The position numbers and the translations under genes are program-made. Positions 1 through 7,739 of a stretch of DNA of 32,575 nt are shown here, in pieces. The DNA lies in assembly GCA_023957015.1 (NCBI GenBank), contig JAMLHR010000029.1, forward strand, positions 1 through 32,575, in the 5' to 3' direction. Numbering within the stretch: position 1 is the stretch's first letter; every line of letters starts with the position of its first letter. This stretch comes from Thermomicrobiales bacterium. Lineage in GTDB: Bacteria; Chloroflexota; Chloroflexia; Thermomicrobiales; UBA6265. Under the pieces are notes generated by a model. That model did no database searches. It had not been told where the DNA came from and worked only from the letters and a program-made list of their open reading frames with translations.

Positions 1-15
1 CGCGACCGGCATGCT

Positions 16-177
16 GGGGGTAGCACGATGGCTCGCTTATCGGTAGTTGCGTGCCTCGTGCACGCTCAGGCAAGCAATGTGAGTGCTGATCTTCCGCCAC
101 AAGGTGGCTACTGCCGTAGGCGGCCGAGTGCGAAGCATGAGTAGCGGAGCGAGCCCCGTGGCCACCACTACCGATGA
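16..177 (+). repeat. Structured repeat element, copy A (possible three-way-junction RNA)
   Basis: The first 52 bases align without gaps to copy B at 1252 (39 of 52 identical). An outer helix is formed by TCGGTAGT (40-47) and ACTACCGA (167-174). A hairpin directly inside it pairs GCGTGC (49-54) with GCACGC (60-65) around the loop CTCGT. A third helix, GGTGGC (103-108) with GCCACC (161-166), abuts the 3' strand of the outer helix and encloses a long variable insert. In copy B the hairpin stem differs by two compensatory pair changes while the loop is unchanged. The element lies upstream of the first LCP gene. I do not recognise it as a known riboswitch. The strand is assigned from the plus-strand gene it precedes and is not certain. 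Confidence 0.5.
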
Positions 178-215
178 CATAGGTCTGATATGCGGTGTCC
201 ACCGGGCGAGAGGAG

Positions 216-240
216 ACCTCGGGCCAACCCGGCCCGAGGT
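216..240 (+). other. Strong 10-bp hairpin in the leader region of the first LCP gene
   Basis: ACCTCGGGCC (216-225) pairs perfectly with GGCCCGAGGT (231-240) around the loop AACCC. No T-run follows, so it is not a classical intrinsic terminator on this strand. It may be a terminator of a gene left of the window, or part of the leader of the LCP gene at 329. The rest of 1-328 holds copy A of the structured repeat and no gene that I can support. Confidence 0.45.
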
Positions 241-328
241 TACCCTCATCCGTTATGCGCAAATTGACGGGGTGTACACTGGAACGAAGGAAAAACCCCC
301 TCCCAGGGGATGAAAGGAGTCTTCAATT

Positions 329-1192
329 ATGGACACGCGACTTAACCGACGAGCCTTCGCCTTCAGTACCGCACTCGCATTGGCGAGTTTCCAGAGGCTA
401 TTCTCCACAGCCACAGCGCAGGAATCCGGTATCTACACGTTTGCGGTATTTGGACTGGATCGGGATGAAGGTGAGGGGTCGCAGCGATCCGATGTGATCA
501 TGATCTCTCGTGTTAATCTCAATGAACCCTCCGTGAGAACGCTCTCGATACCGCGTGATCTCTATGTAGAAGTGCCGGGATACGGTTACGCCAAGATCAA
601 TCACGGTTTCCGCCATGGCCTGGAAACGGATCCCGAACACAAGTGGCAATCCGGTGCGGAGAGTGCCGTGGCCACGATCACGCATAACTTCGGTGTGCAG
701 ATCGATGGTGTTGCCGTGCTCGAGTTCCCGGAGATGCCGCAGGTGATCGATGCGATCGGCGGTGTTGAGGTGGACAATCCGTACGCCGTGCCGAGTGCCG
801 AAGACAAGTATCCGGAGGGACTCATCACGCTTAATGGCGATGAGGCCACGCTGTTTGTCCGTCTCCGGCAGGAGGGCGACGGCGGTCGGGTGATGCGGCA
901 ACAGCTTGTCCTGGCAGCGATGCTGGAGAAGCTGCAGCAGCCGGAGATCCTCCCGCGTATACCGGAGCTGATTGAGGCGCTGAGTGACTTCGTCCACACC
1001 GATATCGACCCTCAAGTGCAGCTACAGCTCATCGCCGCCATACCGACGCTTCAGCAGGAGGACCTCGTTTTCACCAACATCGAGGAGTTCCTTTGGTCGG
1101 ATTACACACCGGGCGGTGCCTGGATTTATCGTGGTGACTGGTCTACCCTGCCGCAGTACGTAAACGCCTGGCTCGCCGGAGAGATCGATTAG
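329..1192 (+). CDS. LytR-CpsA-Psr (LCP) family protein with a Tat-type signal peptide
   Basis: A 287-residue LCP protein. The family transfers undecaprenyl-phosphate-linked glycopolymers (teichoic acid, capsule) to peptidoglycan outside the membrane. The LCP core runs from about residue 35 (FAVFGLDRD), through the lipid-phosphate-binding stretch LSIPRDLYVEVPGYGYAKIN, to the late arginines in RLRQEGDGGRVMRQQ. The N-terminus is unusual: MDTRLNRRAFAFSTALALAS resembles a twin-arginine signal (RR at 7-8), with a plausible cleavage site after A30 (STATA|QES), where most LCP proteins have a membrane anchor. The ATG is preceded by AAAGGAGT at good spacing. It stands alone between the two structured repeats, convergent with the kinase gene to its right. 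LCP assignment is firm; Tat export is inferred. Confidence 0.88.
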   Translation: MDTRLNRRAFAFSTALALASFQRLFSTATAQESGIYTFAVFGLDRDEGEGSQRSDVIMISRVNLNEPSVRTLSIPRDLYVEVPGYGYAKINHGFRHGLETDPEHKWQSGAESAVATITHNFGVQIDGVAVLEFPEMPQVIDAIGGVEVDNPYAVPSAEDKYPEGLITLNGDEATLFVRLRQEGDGGRVMRQQLVLAAMLEKLQQPEILPRIPELIEALSDFVHTDIDPQVQLQLIAAIPTLQQEDLVFTNIEEFLWSDYTPGGAWIYRGDWSTLPQYVNAWLAGEID

Positions 1193-1251
1193 GGCCCGTG
1201 ATCGGATCGGTGCTGTGGGAGGTGTTCTTCGCTGGAGTTGATCATCGATCA

Positions 1252-1367
1252 GGGGGTAGTATGATCGTCCCTTTGTCGGTAGTAGCGACCCTCGTGGTCG
1301 CTCCTTGGAGTACTACCTGCGACTCAATGTCCTCCTGGGCGACCATAAAGGTCGCGACTACCGATGA
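1252..1367 (+). repeat. Structured repeat element, copy B
   Basis: Second copy of the element at 16-177. The outer helix is TCGGTAGT (1276-1283) with ACTACCGA (1357-1364). The first hairpin is GCGACC (1285-1290) with GGTCGC (1296-1301) around the same CTCGT loop. The second is GCGACC (1339-1344) with GGTCGC (1350-1355) around ATAAA and abuts the outer helix. A 37-base linker separates the hairpins. It lies between the convergent ends of the LCP gene and the disrupted BY-kinase gene, so it could also act as a two-way terminator, although no T-tract is seen. Compared with copy A, the stem changes are compensatory. Confidence 0.5.
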
Positions 1368-1378
1368 GGAAGATCACT

Positions 1379-2942
1379 CTAATGCGTGTGGCCGTAGTAC
1401 TCGCCGTAGTAGCCACCGCCATAATAGTTCCCTCCGGATTTATCCACCCGGTTGACAACGACGCCCACCAATCTCGTGCCTGATTGATGCACCAATCCGG
1501 AAGAGTTCCGCAGGGCATCAATACGCGTGCGTCCATGTTGGGTGACCAGCAGGATGCCATCGGTGAGCGAACCCACAATGAGCGCATCGCTGGCCTGAAG
1601 GACTGGTGGTGTATCGATGATTACGACATCGAACTCCGCTTCCAGTTGCGCGATAAGCTCTGCAAACCGCGAGGCTACCAGCATCTCGGCCGGATTCGGA
1701 GGGATGGGGCCACTGCTTATCACCGTGAGCCCCGGTAGTGCAACCCGGCTGGCATCCTCCTGCCAGCGCTCTCCCTGATCGGAGAGGTAGGTTGTTACTC
1801 CCTGCGCATTCTCGATACCGAAGATACGATGCTGCGTAGGCTTGCGGAGATCGGCGTCTATCAGCGCAACTGATTTGCCGCTACTGGCGATGGAGACAGC
1901 GAGGTTGGCAGCGATCGTCGATTTCCCTTCACCCTCGATTGAACTGGTCACTGTGAGGGATCGGATCGGATGCTCGACGCCGGCGAAGGTGAGATTCGTC
2001 CGCAGGAGTCGTACCGCTTCGGCTGCCCCCGATTTTGTGTCGGCAAGCGTGAATATCTGGCGTGGCCCTTGCTGGATACCCGCGTTGGATGGAATCGATG
2101 CGAGTAGGGGGGACTTGGCCAGGTCATGAATGTTGGTATGACCTTTCACCGTGTTATCCAGGAATTCCAGAAGCGCGATCACACCAACGGCCAGCAATAT
2201 GCCGACAAAGATGCCTAACTGGGTGGTGCGTTGGATGTTGGGTGAGAAGGGAGTAGTTGGCACGTAGGCGGTATCGAGCGGCTTGACGAACGTGCTCATG
2301 GAGGACGCCTGCATTTCCGAACGGGCGGCGTCGGACTGAAGGTTCGATATCTGCTCGACCAGTGCCTGACGTTGGAGCCAGAGACTCGTTCGCTCTTCGT
2401 CCGTGGCGCTCATGATCCGGGCATCTACATCCGCTATCTGTGTCTGGAGGTAGGCTATTTGGGAATCGACAGCCGCCCGCGAGAGATCGATTCTCTCGGC
2501 GTTTTGCTCGGCGATATACTCCGGGAACGCCTTGATATAGGCATTGGCGGTGTCCGCAGCTTGTTGCGGATCGGCACTGATCGAGGTGATATAGATAAGG
2601 AGCGATCCTTCGGATGACGTAGCCATAACGCCGCCGGGGTACTCTCCCTCGGGGAACATTGCTTCCACACGCATGCGTACCGGCTCGGAGTTGATGAGTT
2701 GGACATAGGTGTTCATCAGACTCATTGTGTCGTAGAGCGATGTTCCGTATAGCGATGAGTCTGGTGATACCGGTACCGGAGATCGCACCGGATCACCACC
2801 ATCGTCCCCGTTGTTTGATAAAGAGTGGGATCTCCCGGGACACGTTGTAGTAGGCCATCGCCCCCGTCACGAGGGGAAGGATCACCAGAATCCACCAACG
2901 GCGGCGAACGATGCGTATCAGCTGATGGAGATCGAGTTCCAA
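1379..2942 (-). pseudogene. Wzz/BY-kinase (polysaccharide co-polymerase tyrosine kinase), 5' end frameshifted
   Basis: Paralogue of the intact gene at 4266-5810. From a TTG start at 2942 with SD-like GGAGAG, the first 49 codons give the usual N-terminus (LELDLHQLIRIVRRRWW and a membrane helix) and then stop at TGA 2795-2793. The remaining 469 codons stay open from a GTG at 2788 to 1379. They carry the second membrane helix, Walker A (EGEGKST), Walker A' (ALIDADLRKP), Walker B (VVIIDTPP) and the tyrosine cluster NYYGGGYYGEYYGHTH. Against the paralogue, the broken stretch shows about a 2-base insertion, a 2-base deletion and a 19-base insertion, a net +1 shift. Removing one G from the run at the stop would also restore one frame. 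It may be a pseudogene, a sequencing error, or a re-initiating gene, since GTG lies 4 bases after the TGA. Confidence 0.75.
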
Positions 2943-2988
2943 CGTTTGCTCTCCGACAACGTAACGAGTCCAGAGCAGTGGGACCCAT

Positions 2989-3000
2989 GGAAGTATATCC
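2989..3000 (-). promoter_or_regulatory. -10 region of the disrupted BY-kinase gene (shared 12-mer)
   Basis: On the minus strand the 12-mer GGATATACTTCC contains the -10 hexamer TATACT (2992-2997). The same 12-mer lies upstream of the intact paralogue (5859-5870), also about 50 bases before its TTG start. No good -35 hexamer is seen here at 16-18 bases. Confidence 0.45.
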
Positions 3001-3135
3001 TTTGATTGATCTCCGGTTGTTCTTAGAGGCCACAAATCCGCGATTGAGCGCACAACAACGCCCGACGGGGAGGATTTACTCCCGGTGATTCCTAGAGCGT
3101 GTGCGGGTTGTGTTGTCATCAGAAGGATCGGTAGC

Positions 3136-3188
3136 AGGGGAGCTTGTCTCCCCTTTGAGCCGCATCTCGAGGGCAGATAAACTGCCCT
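3136..3188 (-). terminator. Tandem hairpins downstream of the zinc-ribbon LCP gene
   Basis: Two perfect 7-bp hairpins lie in the 275-base gap between the LCP gene ending at 3218 and the kinase gene starting at 2942. One is AGGGCAG/CTGCCCT at 3170-3188 with a 5-base loop. The other is AGGGGAG/CTCCCCT at 3136-3154 with a 5-base loop. Neither has a long T-run on the minus strand, so termination is inferred from position. Nothing else is seen in the gap apart from the kinase promoter. Confidence 0.45.
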
Positions 3189-3217
3189 TCTACCTGTCAA
3201 GACATACCGTATCGGTA

Positions 3218-4252
3218 TTAATGTTGTTCTCCAGTGAGGAGCCACTGCGCGGCTGGGGCAACCTCGTCTGGATCCTGTACGACGAACCATAAATCCTGGT
3301 TGAACACGGGGTCGAAGAGCAACTGGTTGCTGCCATTCAGACTGCGGGTTTCCAGCGTTTCCACCGTACATCCACTGCGGTACTCCGTTGCCAGTTTGAC
3401 GATGTCCGGCACAGTGAAATCAGTGCGATAGTGACCCTGCGCCGCGAGAATCAATGCGGGAACGGTCGAGATCACATCGGCATCCTGCAGCTTCGTGAGG
3501 ATGGCGAAGATAACCATCTGCTGACGCTGCATCCGGCCGAAGTCACCGTCTGGACCGCCGCGATAGCGCGAGAACGCGAGCGCCTCGCTGCCACTCAATT
3601 CGATCTCGCCCTCGGCAAACTCGCTGCCACCGGATGTGAATGCATAGAGGTCATTGTTCACGGTAACACCGCCGATGGCATCCACGACGCTGGTGAGACC
3701 TTCGAAATCAATCAATCCATAATGATCGATCTCGATACCGAGGAAATCCTCCACCGTTTGTACCTGGTACGAGATTCCACCGAGTGCCAGGGCATGATTG
3801 ATCTTCGTCTCTCCATGATCTCGGAGCGTGACGCGGGAATCACGCGGGATACTGAGGATACGGCAGGAGTTGGCATCGATATGCAGCACCATGAGCGAGT
3901 CAGGTCGTACACCCAGGTCGATCTCCTCACCGGGTCGCGCATCCACACCCATCAACAGCACTGTCATACCCTGATCCGGTGGTTCTTGCGCACCTGCAGC
4001 GTAGGTCTTCACGCCAAAGGCGACAACAACGATCAGCAGTATTGAGACGATGGCACCGAAGCGACGTGTCCGTTTCTTCTCGGGTTTGCTTGAACGACGC
4101 CGACGAGGTGGTGCAGAGGTGGGGAGGGGGATGAAGTCATCATCGCGAACCGGCGGTTCAGGTATCTGGAGCTTGCTTCCGCATTGGCCGCAGTATTGAT
4201 CCTCGGGTTCGGCTTGCTCATTGCAGATCGGGCAGTGAGTGGTTGCTGTCAT
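3218..4252 (-). CDS. LytR-CpsA-Psr family protein with N-terminal zinc ribbon
   Basis: A 344-residue membrane-anchored LCP glycopolymer transferase. Residues 7-24 form a zinc ribbon (CPIC then CGQC). A proline- and arginine-rich linker follows (about 30-64), then a transmembrane helix at about 66-80 (FGAIVSILLIVVVAFG). The extracellular LCP domain begins near 97 (MTVLLMGVDARPGEE), with the lipid-phosphate site LSIPRDSRVTLRDHGETKIN and the late motif FSRYRGGPDGDFGRMQRQQ. The second of two adjacent ATGs is chosen because AGGAGG lies 5 bases upstream. The gene starts 13 bases after the stop of the intact BY-kinase, so the two are probably co-transcribed and act in the same polymer assembly. A cytoplasmic zinc ribbon on an LCP protein is uncommon, and its partner is unknown. 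Confidence 0.88.
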   Translation of the reverse strand: MTATTHCPICNEQAEPEDQYCGQCGSKLQIPEPPVRDDDFIPLPTSAPPRRRRSSKPEKKRTRRFGAIVSILLIVVVAFGVKTYAAGAQEPPDQGMTVLLMGVDARPGEEIDLGVRPDSLMVLHIDANSCRILSIPRDSRVTLRDHGETKINHALALGGISYQVQTVEDFLGIEIDHYGLIDFEGLTSVVDAIGGVTVNNDLYAFTSGGSEFAEGEIELSGSEALAFSRYRGGPDGDFGRMQRQQMVIFAILTKLQDADVISTVPALILAAQGHYRTDFTVPDIVKLATEYRSGCTVETLETRSLNGSNQLLFDPVFNQDLWFVVQDPDEVAPAAQWLLTGEQH

Positions 4253-4265
4253 CATCGCCTCCTCG

Positions 4266-5810
4266 CTATGCGTCATGTCCGTAGTAGGTACCGAAGTAAC
4301 CGCTACCGTAATAGTCGCCGCCGGACTTATCGACGCCGTTGACAACCACACCGATCAATCTGGTTCCCGACTGATGAATCAATCCAGAAGCGTTCCTCAG
4401 CGCCTCGACACGGGTTTTGCCGTGCCGCGTTACCAGCAGAATGCCATCTGTCGCTGATCCTACAATCAGACCATCACTGGCCTGCAGTACTGGTGGGGTA
4501 TCGATGATCACCAGATCGAATTCTCGTTCCAGGCTTTTGACCAGTTGGCGGAATCGCGGGGAGACCACCATCTCAGAGGGATTCGGTGGAATCGGACCAC
4601 TGGTGATAATTGTCAGACCCGGTAGCGCCACACGTCGAGAAACGGATTCCCACATCGTGGTGGGGTTTGAAAGGTAGGTTGTTACACCCTGGCTGTTATC
4701 GACGCCGAAGACGCGATGCTGTGTTGGCTTGCGCAGATCGGCGTCGATCAAAGCGACGGCGAGTCCGCTGCTGGCTGCAGCAACAGCCAGGTTCGCTGAA
4801 AGTGTCGATTTGCCTTCGCTGGCCAAAGAGCTGGTGACAGCGAGCGAGCGAATCGGATGATCCACACCAGCGAAGGTGAGGTTGGTGCGCAGCAATCTCA
4901 CCGCCTCCGCGGAAGCGGACTTGGTATCTGCGAGCGCATAAATCTGTCGCGGTCCCTGCTCGATACCGGGATTCATTGGAATAGAAGACAAGAGAGGAGC
5001 CTGCGTCAGATGCTGGATATTCGTGTGGTTCTTGACGGTGTTATCCAGATACTCCAGCAGCGCGATCACACCAACCGCCAACAAAATACCGACGAACGCA
5101 CCTAACATGGTTGTGCGCTGGACACTGGGAGCGAACGGATAGTCGGGAACCGGTGCGGGATCAAGAACTTCCACGAAGGAACTGGCGGATGCCGCCTGCA
5201 TCTCCGATTTGGCGGCGTCGTTCTGCAGCTGAGAGATCTGGTTTACAAGTGTCTGCCGCTGCTGCTGGAGTCCTGCTCGATCCGCTTCGGAGGCATTGGC
5301 TAGTTGGTTATCGATATCGGTGACTTGCGATTGTAGGTACTCGATCTGGGCATCGATTGCAGCTCTGGAGTTGTCGATTCTCTGGGCGTTACGGTCTGCG
5401 ATGTATTCCTGGAAGGCGGTAACGTAGGCATTCGCGGTATCCGCCGCCAACTGTGGATCGGAACTCACAGATGAGACATAGATGAGGAGCGCTCCTTGCG
5501 TTGATGTTGCGGTGACACTCGCTGGTTCCTGGCCCTCCGGGAACATCGCCTCAACGCGATCTCGTACTGGTTTGGTATCAATGAGGCGGACATAGGTGTT
5601 AACCAGGTTCACGCTTTCATTGAACGACGTTGTTCCGCCGGTCCCGGTAATGGCCCCAGAGTTCACAACCATCGTTGCTGTGGCTCGGTACATCGGGGTT
5701 TGACGAGAGACGTTGTAGTATGCCATCCCACCGGTGATTAGCGGAATGAGGATCAGGATCCACCAGCGGTGGCGGACGATGCGTAATAGCTGGTGAAGAT
5801 CAAGTTCCAA
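4266..5810 (-). CDS. Polysaccharide co-polymerase / BY-type tyrosine kinase (Wzz-CapB fusion)
   Basis: An intact 514-residue fusion protein that controls chain length in polysaccharide export. Residues 1-45 are the Wzz N-terminus with a membrane helix (about 17-33). A periplasmic-type coiled-coil region (about 60-215) and a second helix (about 235-255) follow. The cytoplasmic kinase has Walker A (ASEGKST, 330-336), Walker A' (ALIDADLRKP, from 353) and Walker B (LVIIDTPP, 433-440). The tail DYYGSGYFGTYYGHDA is the tyrosine cluster that BY-kinases autophosphorylate. The TTG start has GGGAG seven bases upstream and gives the conserved MELDLHQLLRIV beginning. The zinc-ribbon LCP gene follows in the same operon, and a CpsB-type phosphatase lies at 8559. 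Confidence 0.92.
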   Translation of the reverse strand: MELDLHQLLRIVRHRWWILILIPLITGGMAYYNVSRQTPMYRATATMVVNSGAITGTGGTTSFNESVNLVNTYVRLIDTKPVRDRVEAMFPEGQEPASVTATSTQGALLIYVSSVSSDPQLAADTANAYVTAFQEYIADRNAQRIDNSRAAIDAQIEYLQSQVTDIDNQLANASEADRAGLQQQRQTLVNQISQLQNDAAKSEMQAASASSFVEVLDPAPVPDYPFAPSVQRTTMLGAFVGILLAVGVIALLEYLDNTVKNHTNIQHLTQAPLLSSIPMNPGIEQGPRQIYALADTKSASAEAVRLLRTNLTFAGVDHPIRSLAVTSSLASEGKSTLSANLAVAAASSGLAVALIDADLRKPTQHRVFGVDNSQGVTTYLSNPTTMWESVSRRVALPGLTIITSGPIPPNPSEMVVSPRFRQLVKSLEREFDLVIIDTPPVLQASDGLIVGSATDGILLVTRHGKTRVEALRNASGLIHQSGTRLIGVVVNGVDKSGGDYYGSGYFGTYYGHDA

Positions 5811-5861
5811 TATTCACTCCCAGGTATTGACATGGTGACGAGAGAGGATTCCCCCGACGGA

Positions 5862-5890
5862 AGTATATCCTCACCATTCGCCTGCTACAA
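5862..5890 (-). promoter_or_regulatory. Promoter of the BY-kinase/LCP operon
   Basis: On the minus strand, -35 TTGTAG (5890-5885) and -10 TATACT (5867-5862) are separated by 17 bases. The -10 lies in the 12-mer GGATATACTTCC that also precedes the paralogous kinase gene. The 5' leader would be about 45-50 bases. Confidence 0.55.
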
Positions 5891-5903
5891 TTAACGCCGT
5901 TCG

Positions 5904-6755
5904 GTGCGGTTCACGCATGGAATGTACTCTCCATATATAGTAACCGGGAACAACCTGATGCTAATATCCGACATTGATCTCATCCTTGAACAAGGAACGG
6001 GTTCCGAAGCGGGGGATATCACTTTAGGAGTCTCTTGCCTGGGTTCCGCAGTGGCGGTAGGAGTACCCAATCGCGAGTGTTTGGAGCTTTTGGTTCCGCT
6101 CCTGCCGCCGGGATGGAAACAGATCGGCATTGAGCGCACGAGTGGTGAGCCAGTGCGTTGGCAATCGCCGATGAGACCTGAGACGACCAACGAGAGCATC
6201 GCCCATTACCTCGCCAGTCAGTTGGAGTATGCGATCGCGGAGCGATCAGAGACCTTCGTCTTCTTGCACGCGGGAGTTGTCGTCGTGGGGGAGGAGGCGA
6301 TTATCCTCCCTGGGGAGTCGCACGCTGGCAAATCAACACTCGTGGCCGCCCTGGTGAAGCAAGGGGCCGCGTATTTCTCCGACGAGTATGCGGTGATCAG
6401 CTCGGAAGGTCGCGTATTCCCATTTCCGCGCCAGATCGCGATGCGCAATGATCTTTACTATCCCGTTGGCCGTACCGATCTCTCGCATGCGCTTCCCGAG
6501 GAAAGCATTGTTGCCTCAGGATGTCGTGCGGCGATGATCGTGTTCGCGAAGTACGTTCCGGACAGCGTTTGTCAGCTCGAGCCGCTGGATCGCACCTCGG
6601 CGCTGATTGAGCTTTGTCAGAACACGGTTGGGTTCCGGGCCAGACCCGATATGTCTTTTTCGTATCTCGATCGCCTCCTTGATTGCCCTCGGATCTTTAA
6701 GGGGCAACGGGGTGATGCGGATGCAGCAGCCTCGCGTATTCTGGCGCTTCTTTAA
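5904..6755 (+). CDS. HPr kinase-like P-loop protein (HprK-related, EPS/peptide-associated)
   Basis: A 283-residue protein resembling the C-terminal half of HPr(Ser) kinase and the HprK-related proteins found beside PqqD-family genes. The key region is LHAGVVVVGEEAIILPGESH (from 121). It leads into the Walker A segment GESHAGKST (137-145), then FSDEYAVIS (158-166), in the place of the HprK acidic pair. The remainder is a poorly conserved N-terminal domain. The start is uncertain: GTG 5904, ATG 5922 and ATG 5958 are in frame and none has a strong ribosome-binding site. It heads the plus-strand cassette with two PqqD-Tat-peptide genes and cpsB. Related kinases in lasso-peptide clusters phosphorylate a precursor peptide; whether this one does is inference only. 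Confidence 0.72.
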   Translation: MRFTHGMYSPYIVTGNNLMLISDIDLILEQGTGSEAGDITLGVSCLGSAVAVGVPNRECLELLVPLLPPGWKQIGIERTSGEPVRWQSPMRPETTNESIAHYLASQLEYAIAERSETFVFLHAGVVVVGEEAIILPGESHAGKSTLVAALVKQGAAYFSDEYAVISSEGRVFPFPRQIAMRNDLYYPVGRTDLSHALPEESIVASGCRAAMIVFAKYVPDSVCQLEPLDRTSALIELCQNTVGFRARPDMSFSYLDRLLDCPRIFKGQRGDADAAASRILALL

Positions 6756-6927
6756 AACTGGTTCAACGACAGTTCCCTCAATCTTCTGTTCCCAGAGAGA
6801 GTGTCCGGAAGTCAACACGTGCACGCATGTATCGAAGTAGGAAAATTCCTCACGGTACTCCCTCCGTTGGTGACCTATCCTGACGGCGCAACACTTTAGA
6901 GTTAGCTCTCGAAAGGAGAGGAACAAG

Positions 6928-7446
6928 ATGTTCGGGATACTGTCGCGTAAGCAGTCGGTTAGACCAGTCGCCCGTACGGACGGTCTGAGCATCACCCTAT
7001 CTGGTGATGAGACGCTTGTGTATGATCGGGAGCGGTTTGTCATTCGGCGACTTGATGCTGATACGGCTAGAGTCTGGAAATTGGCTGATGGTACACGTAC
7101 CCTCGCGATGCTCGCAGATGATGCGCATCTCTCTGCGAAGGCAGTAGAGGCGTCCCTTGCCAAACTGGCCGCATGGGACTTGGCTTTGGTTGACTCGTTG
7201 GGGAAATCGTTTGTCACCCGCCGACGGCTGATCGGTAGTGCGGCGGGTGCAGTTGCTGCAGGTAGCTTTATCGCTCGTGCGGCGGCATCGTGTGCTAACG
7301 CTGGATCACCCTGCCAGTTCCAGATTACTGGTGGTGGCAGCATAGCGACTGGCGAGATAGATTGCTCCTATGGTGGTCTATGTTGTGGTACGGTCGGCGG
7401 CTCCAAGTGGGTTGCCGGATACTACGATTGTGGAACTCCGTTGTAG
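6928..7446 (+). CDS. PqqD-like domain fused to internal Tat signal and six-cysteine tail (paralogue 1)
   Basis: A 172-residue protein with three parts. Residues 11-90 resemble PqqD/RRE-type peptide-binding domains (ETLVYDRERFVIRRLDADTA, then VWKLADGTRTLAML and a winged-helix-like end). Residues 95-121 form a twin-arginine-type signal in mid-protein: FVTRRRLIGSAAGAVAAGSF with an AAA cleavage site near 118-120. Residues 122-172 are a glycine-rich tail with six cysteines (122, 129, 146, 152, 153, 168). The start has GAAAGGAGAGG 6-7 bases upstream. A close paralogue follows at 7740. The layout suggests that the tail is exported and oxidised while the PqqD part stays in the cytoplasm. The function is unknown. 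Confidence 0.7.
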   Translation: MFGILSRKQSVRPVARTDGLSITLSGDETLVYDRERFVIRRLDADTARVWKLADGTRTLAMLADDAHLSAKAVEASLAKLAAWDLALVDSLGKSFVTRRRLIGSAAGAVAAGSFIARAAASCANAGSPCQFQITGGGSIATGEIDCSYGGLCCGTVGGSKWVAGYYDCGTPL

Positions 7447-7483
7447 TCACGCAGATACGGCTAAATCTACTCCAGAGTGGTGG

Positions 7484-7506
7484 TGCGGGGCTTGTCTGGC
7501 CCCGCA
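7484..7506 (+). terminator. Hairpin after the first PqqD-Tat gene
   Basis: TGCGGGGC (7484-7491) pairs with GCCCCGCA (7499-7506) around a 7-base loop, 38 bases past the stop codon. There is no T-tract after it, so termination may be Rho-dependent or partial. No gene is seen in the rest of the 293-base gap. Confidence 0.45.
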
Positions 7507-7685
7507 TCCGCCATCGCATTGGCGAGCATAGCCCGGTTGACGAGATGATTGAGCACACCTACCGTACTCAACCACATATTCGCAATTAGGTACGTTCACC
7601 CCCAAAATGACCTCACGCATGGATGCCCTGGAATTAAAGAAGGTGAATGGGGTAGTTGTTGGTGGAAACACCAAAGATCACCTGC

Positions 7686-7721
7686 TATGATCGTGCCTGC
7701 AGAGGTCATTGTCGACCTCTG
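7686..7721 (+). promoter_or_regulatory. Possible promoter and leader hairpin of the second PqqD-Tat gene
   Basis: TATGAT (7686-7691) could be a -10 element, but no good -35 is visible. Just downstream, CAGAGGTC (7700-7707) pairs perfectly with GACCTCTG (7714-7721) around ATTGTC. The hairpin ends immediately before the purine-rich ribosome-binding stretch TGGGGGAAAC, so it could influence translation of the gene at 7740. Confidence 0.4.
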
Positions 7722-7739
7722 ATTCTGGGGGAAACAAAG

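Noticed and set aside
398..1015. 205-codon minus-strand frame within the LCP gene
   Set aside because: Shadow of a well-conserved gene on the other strand, with no ribosome-binding site or family likeness.
16..1367. CRISPR array or insertion sequence explaining the paired elements
   Set aside because: Only two copies 1.2 kb apart with internal pairing, no regular spacers, no transposase and no target-site duplication.
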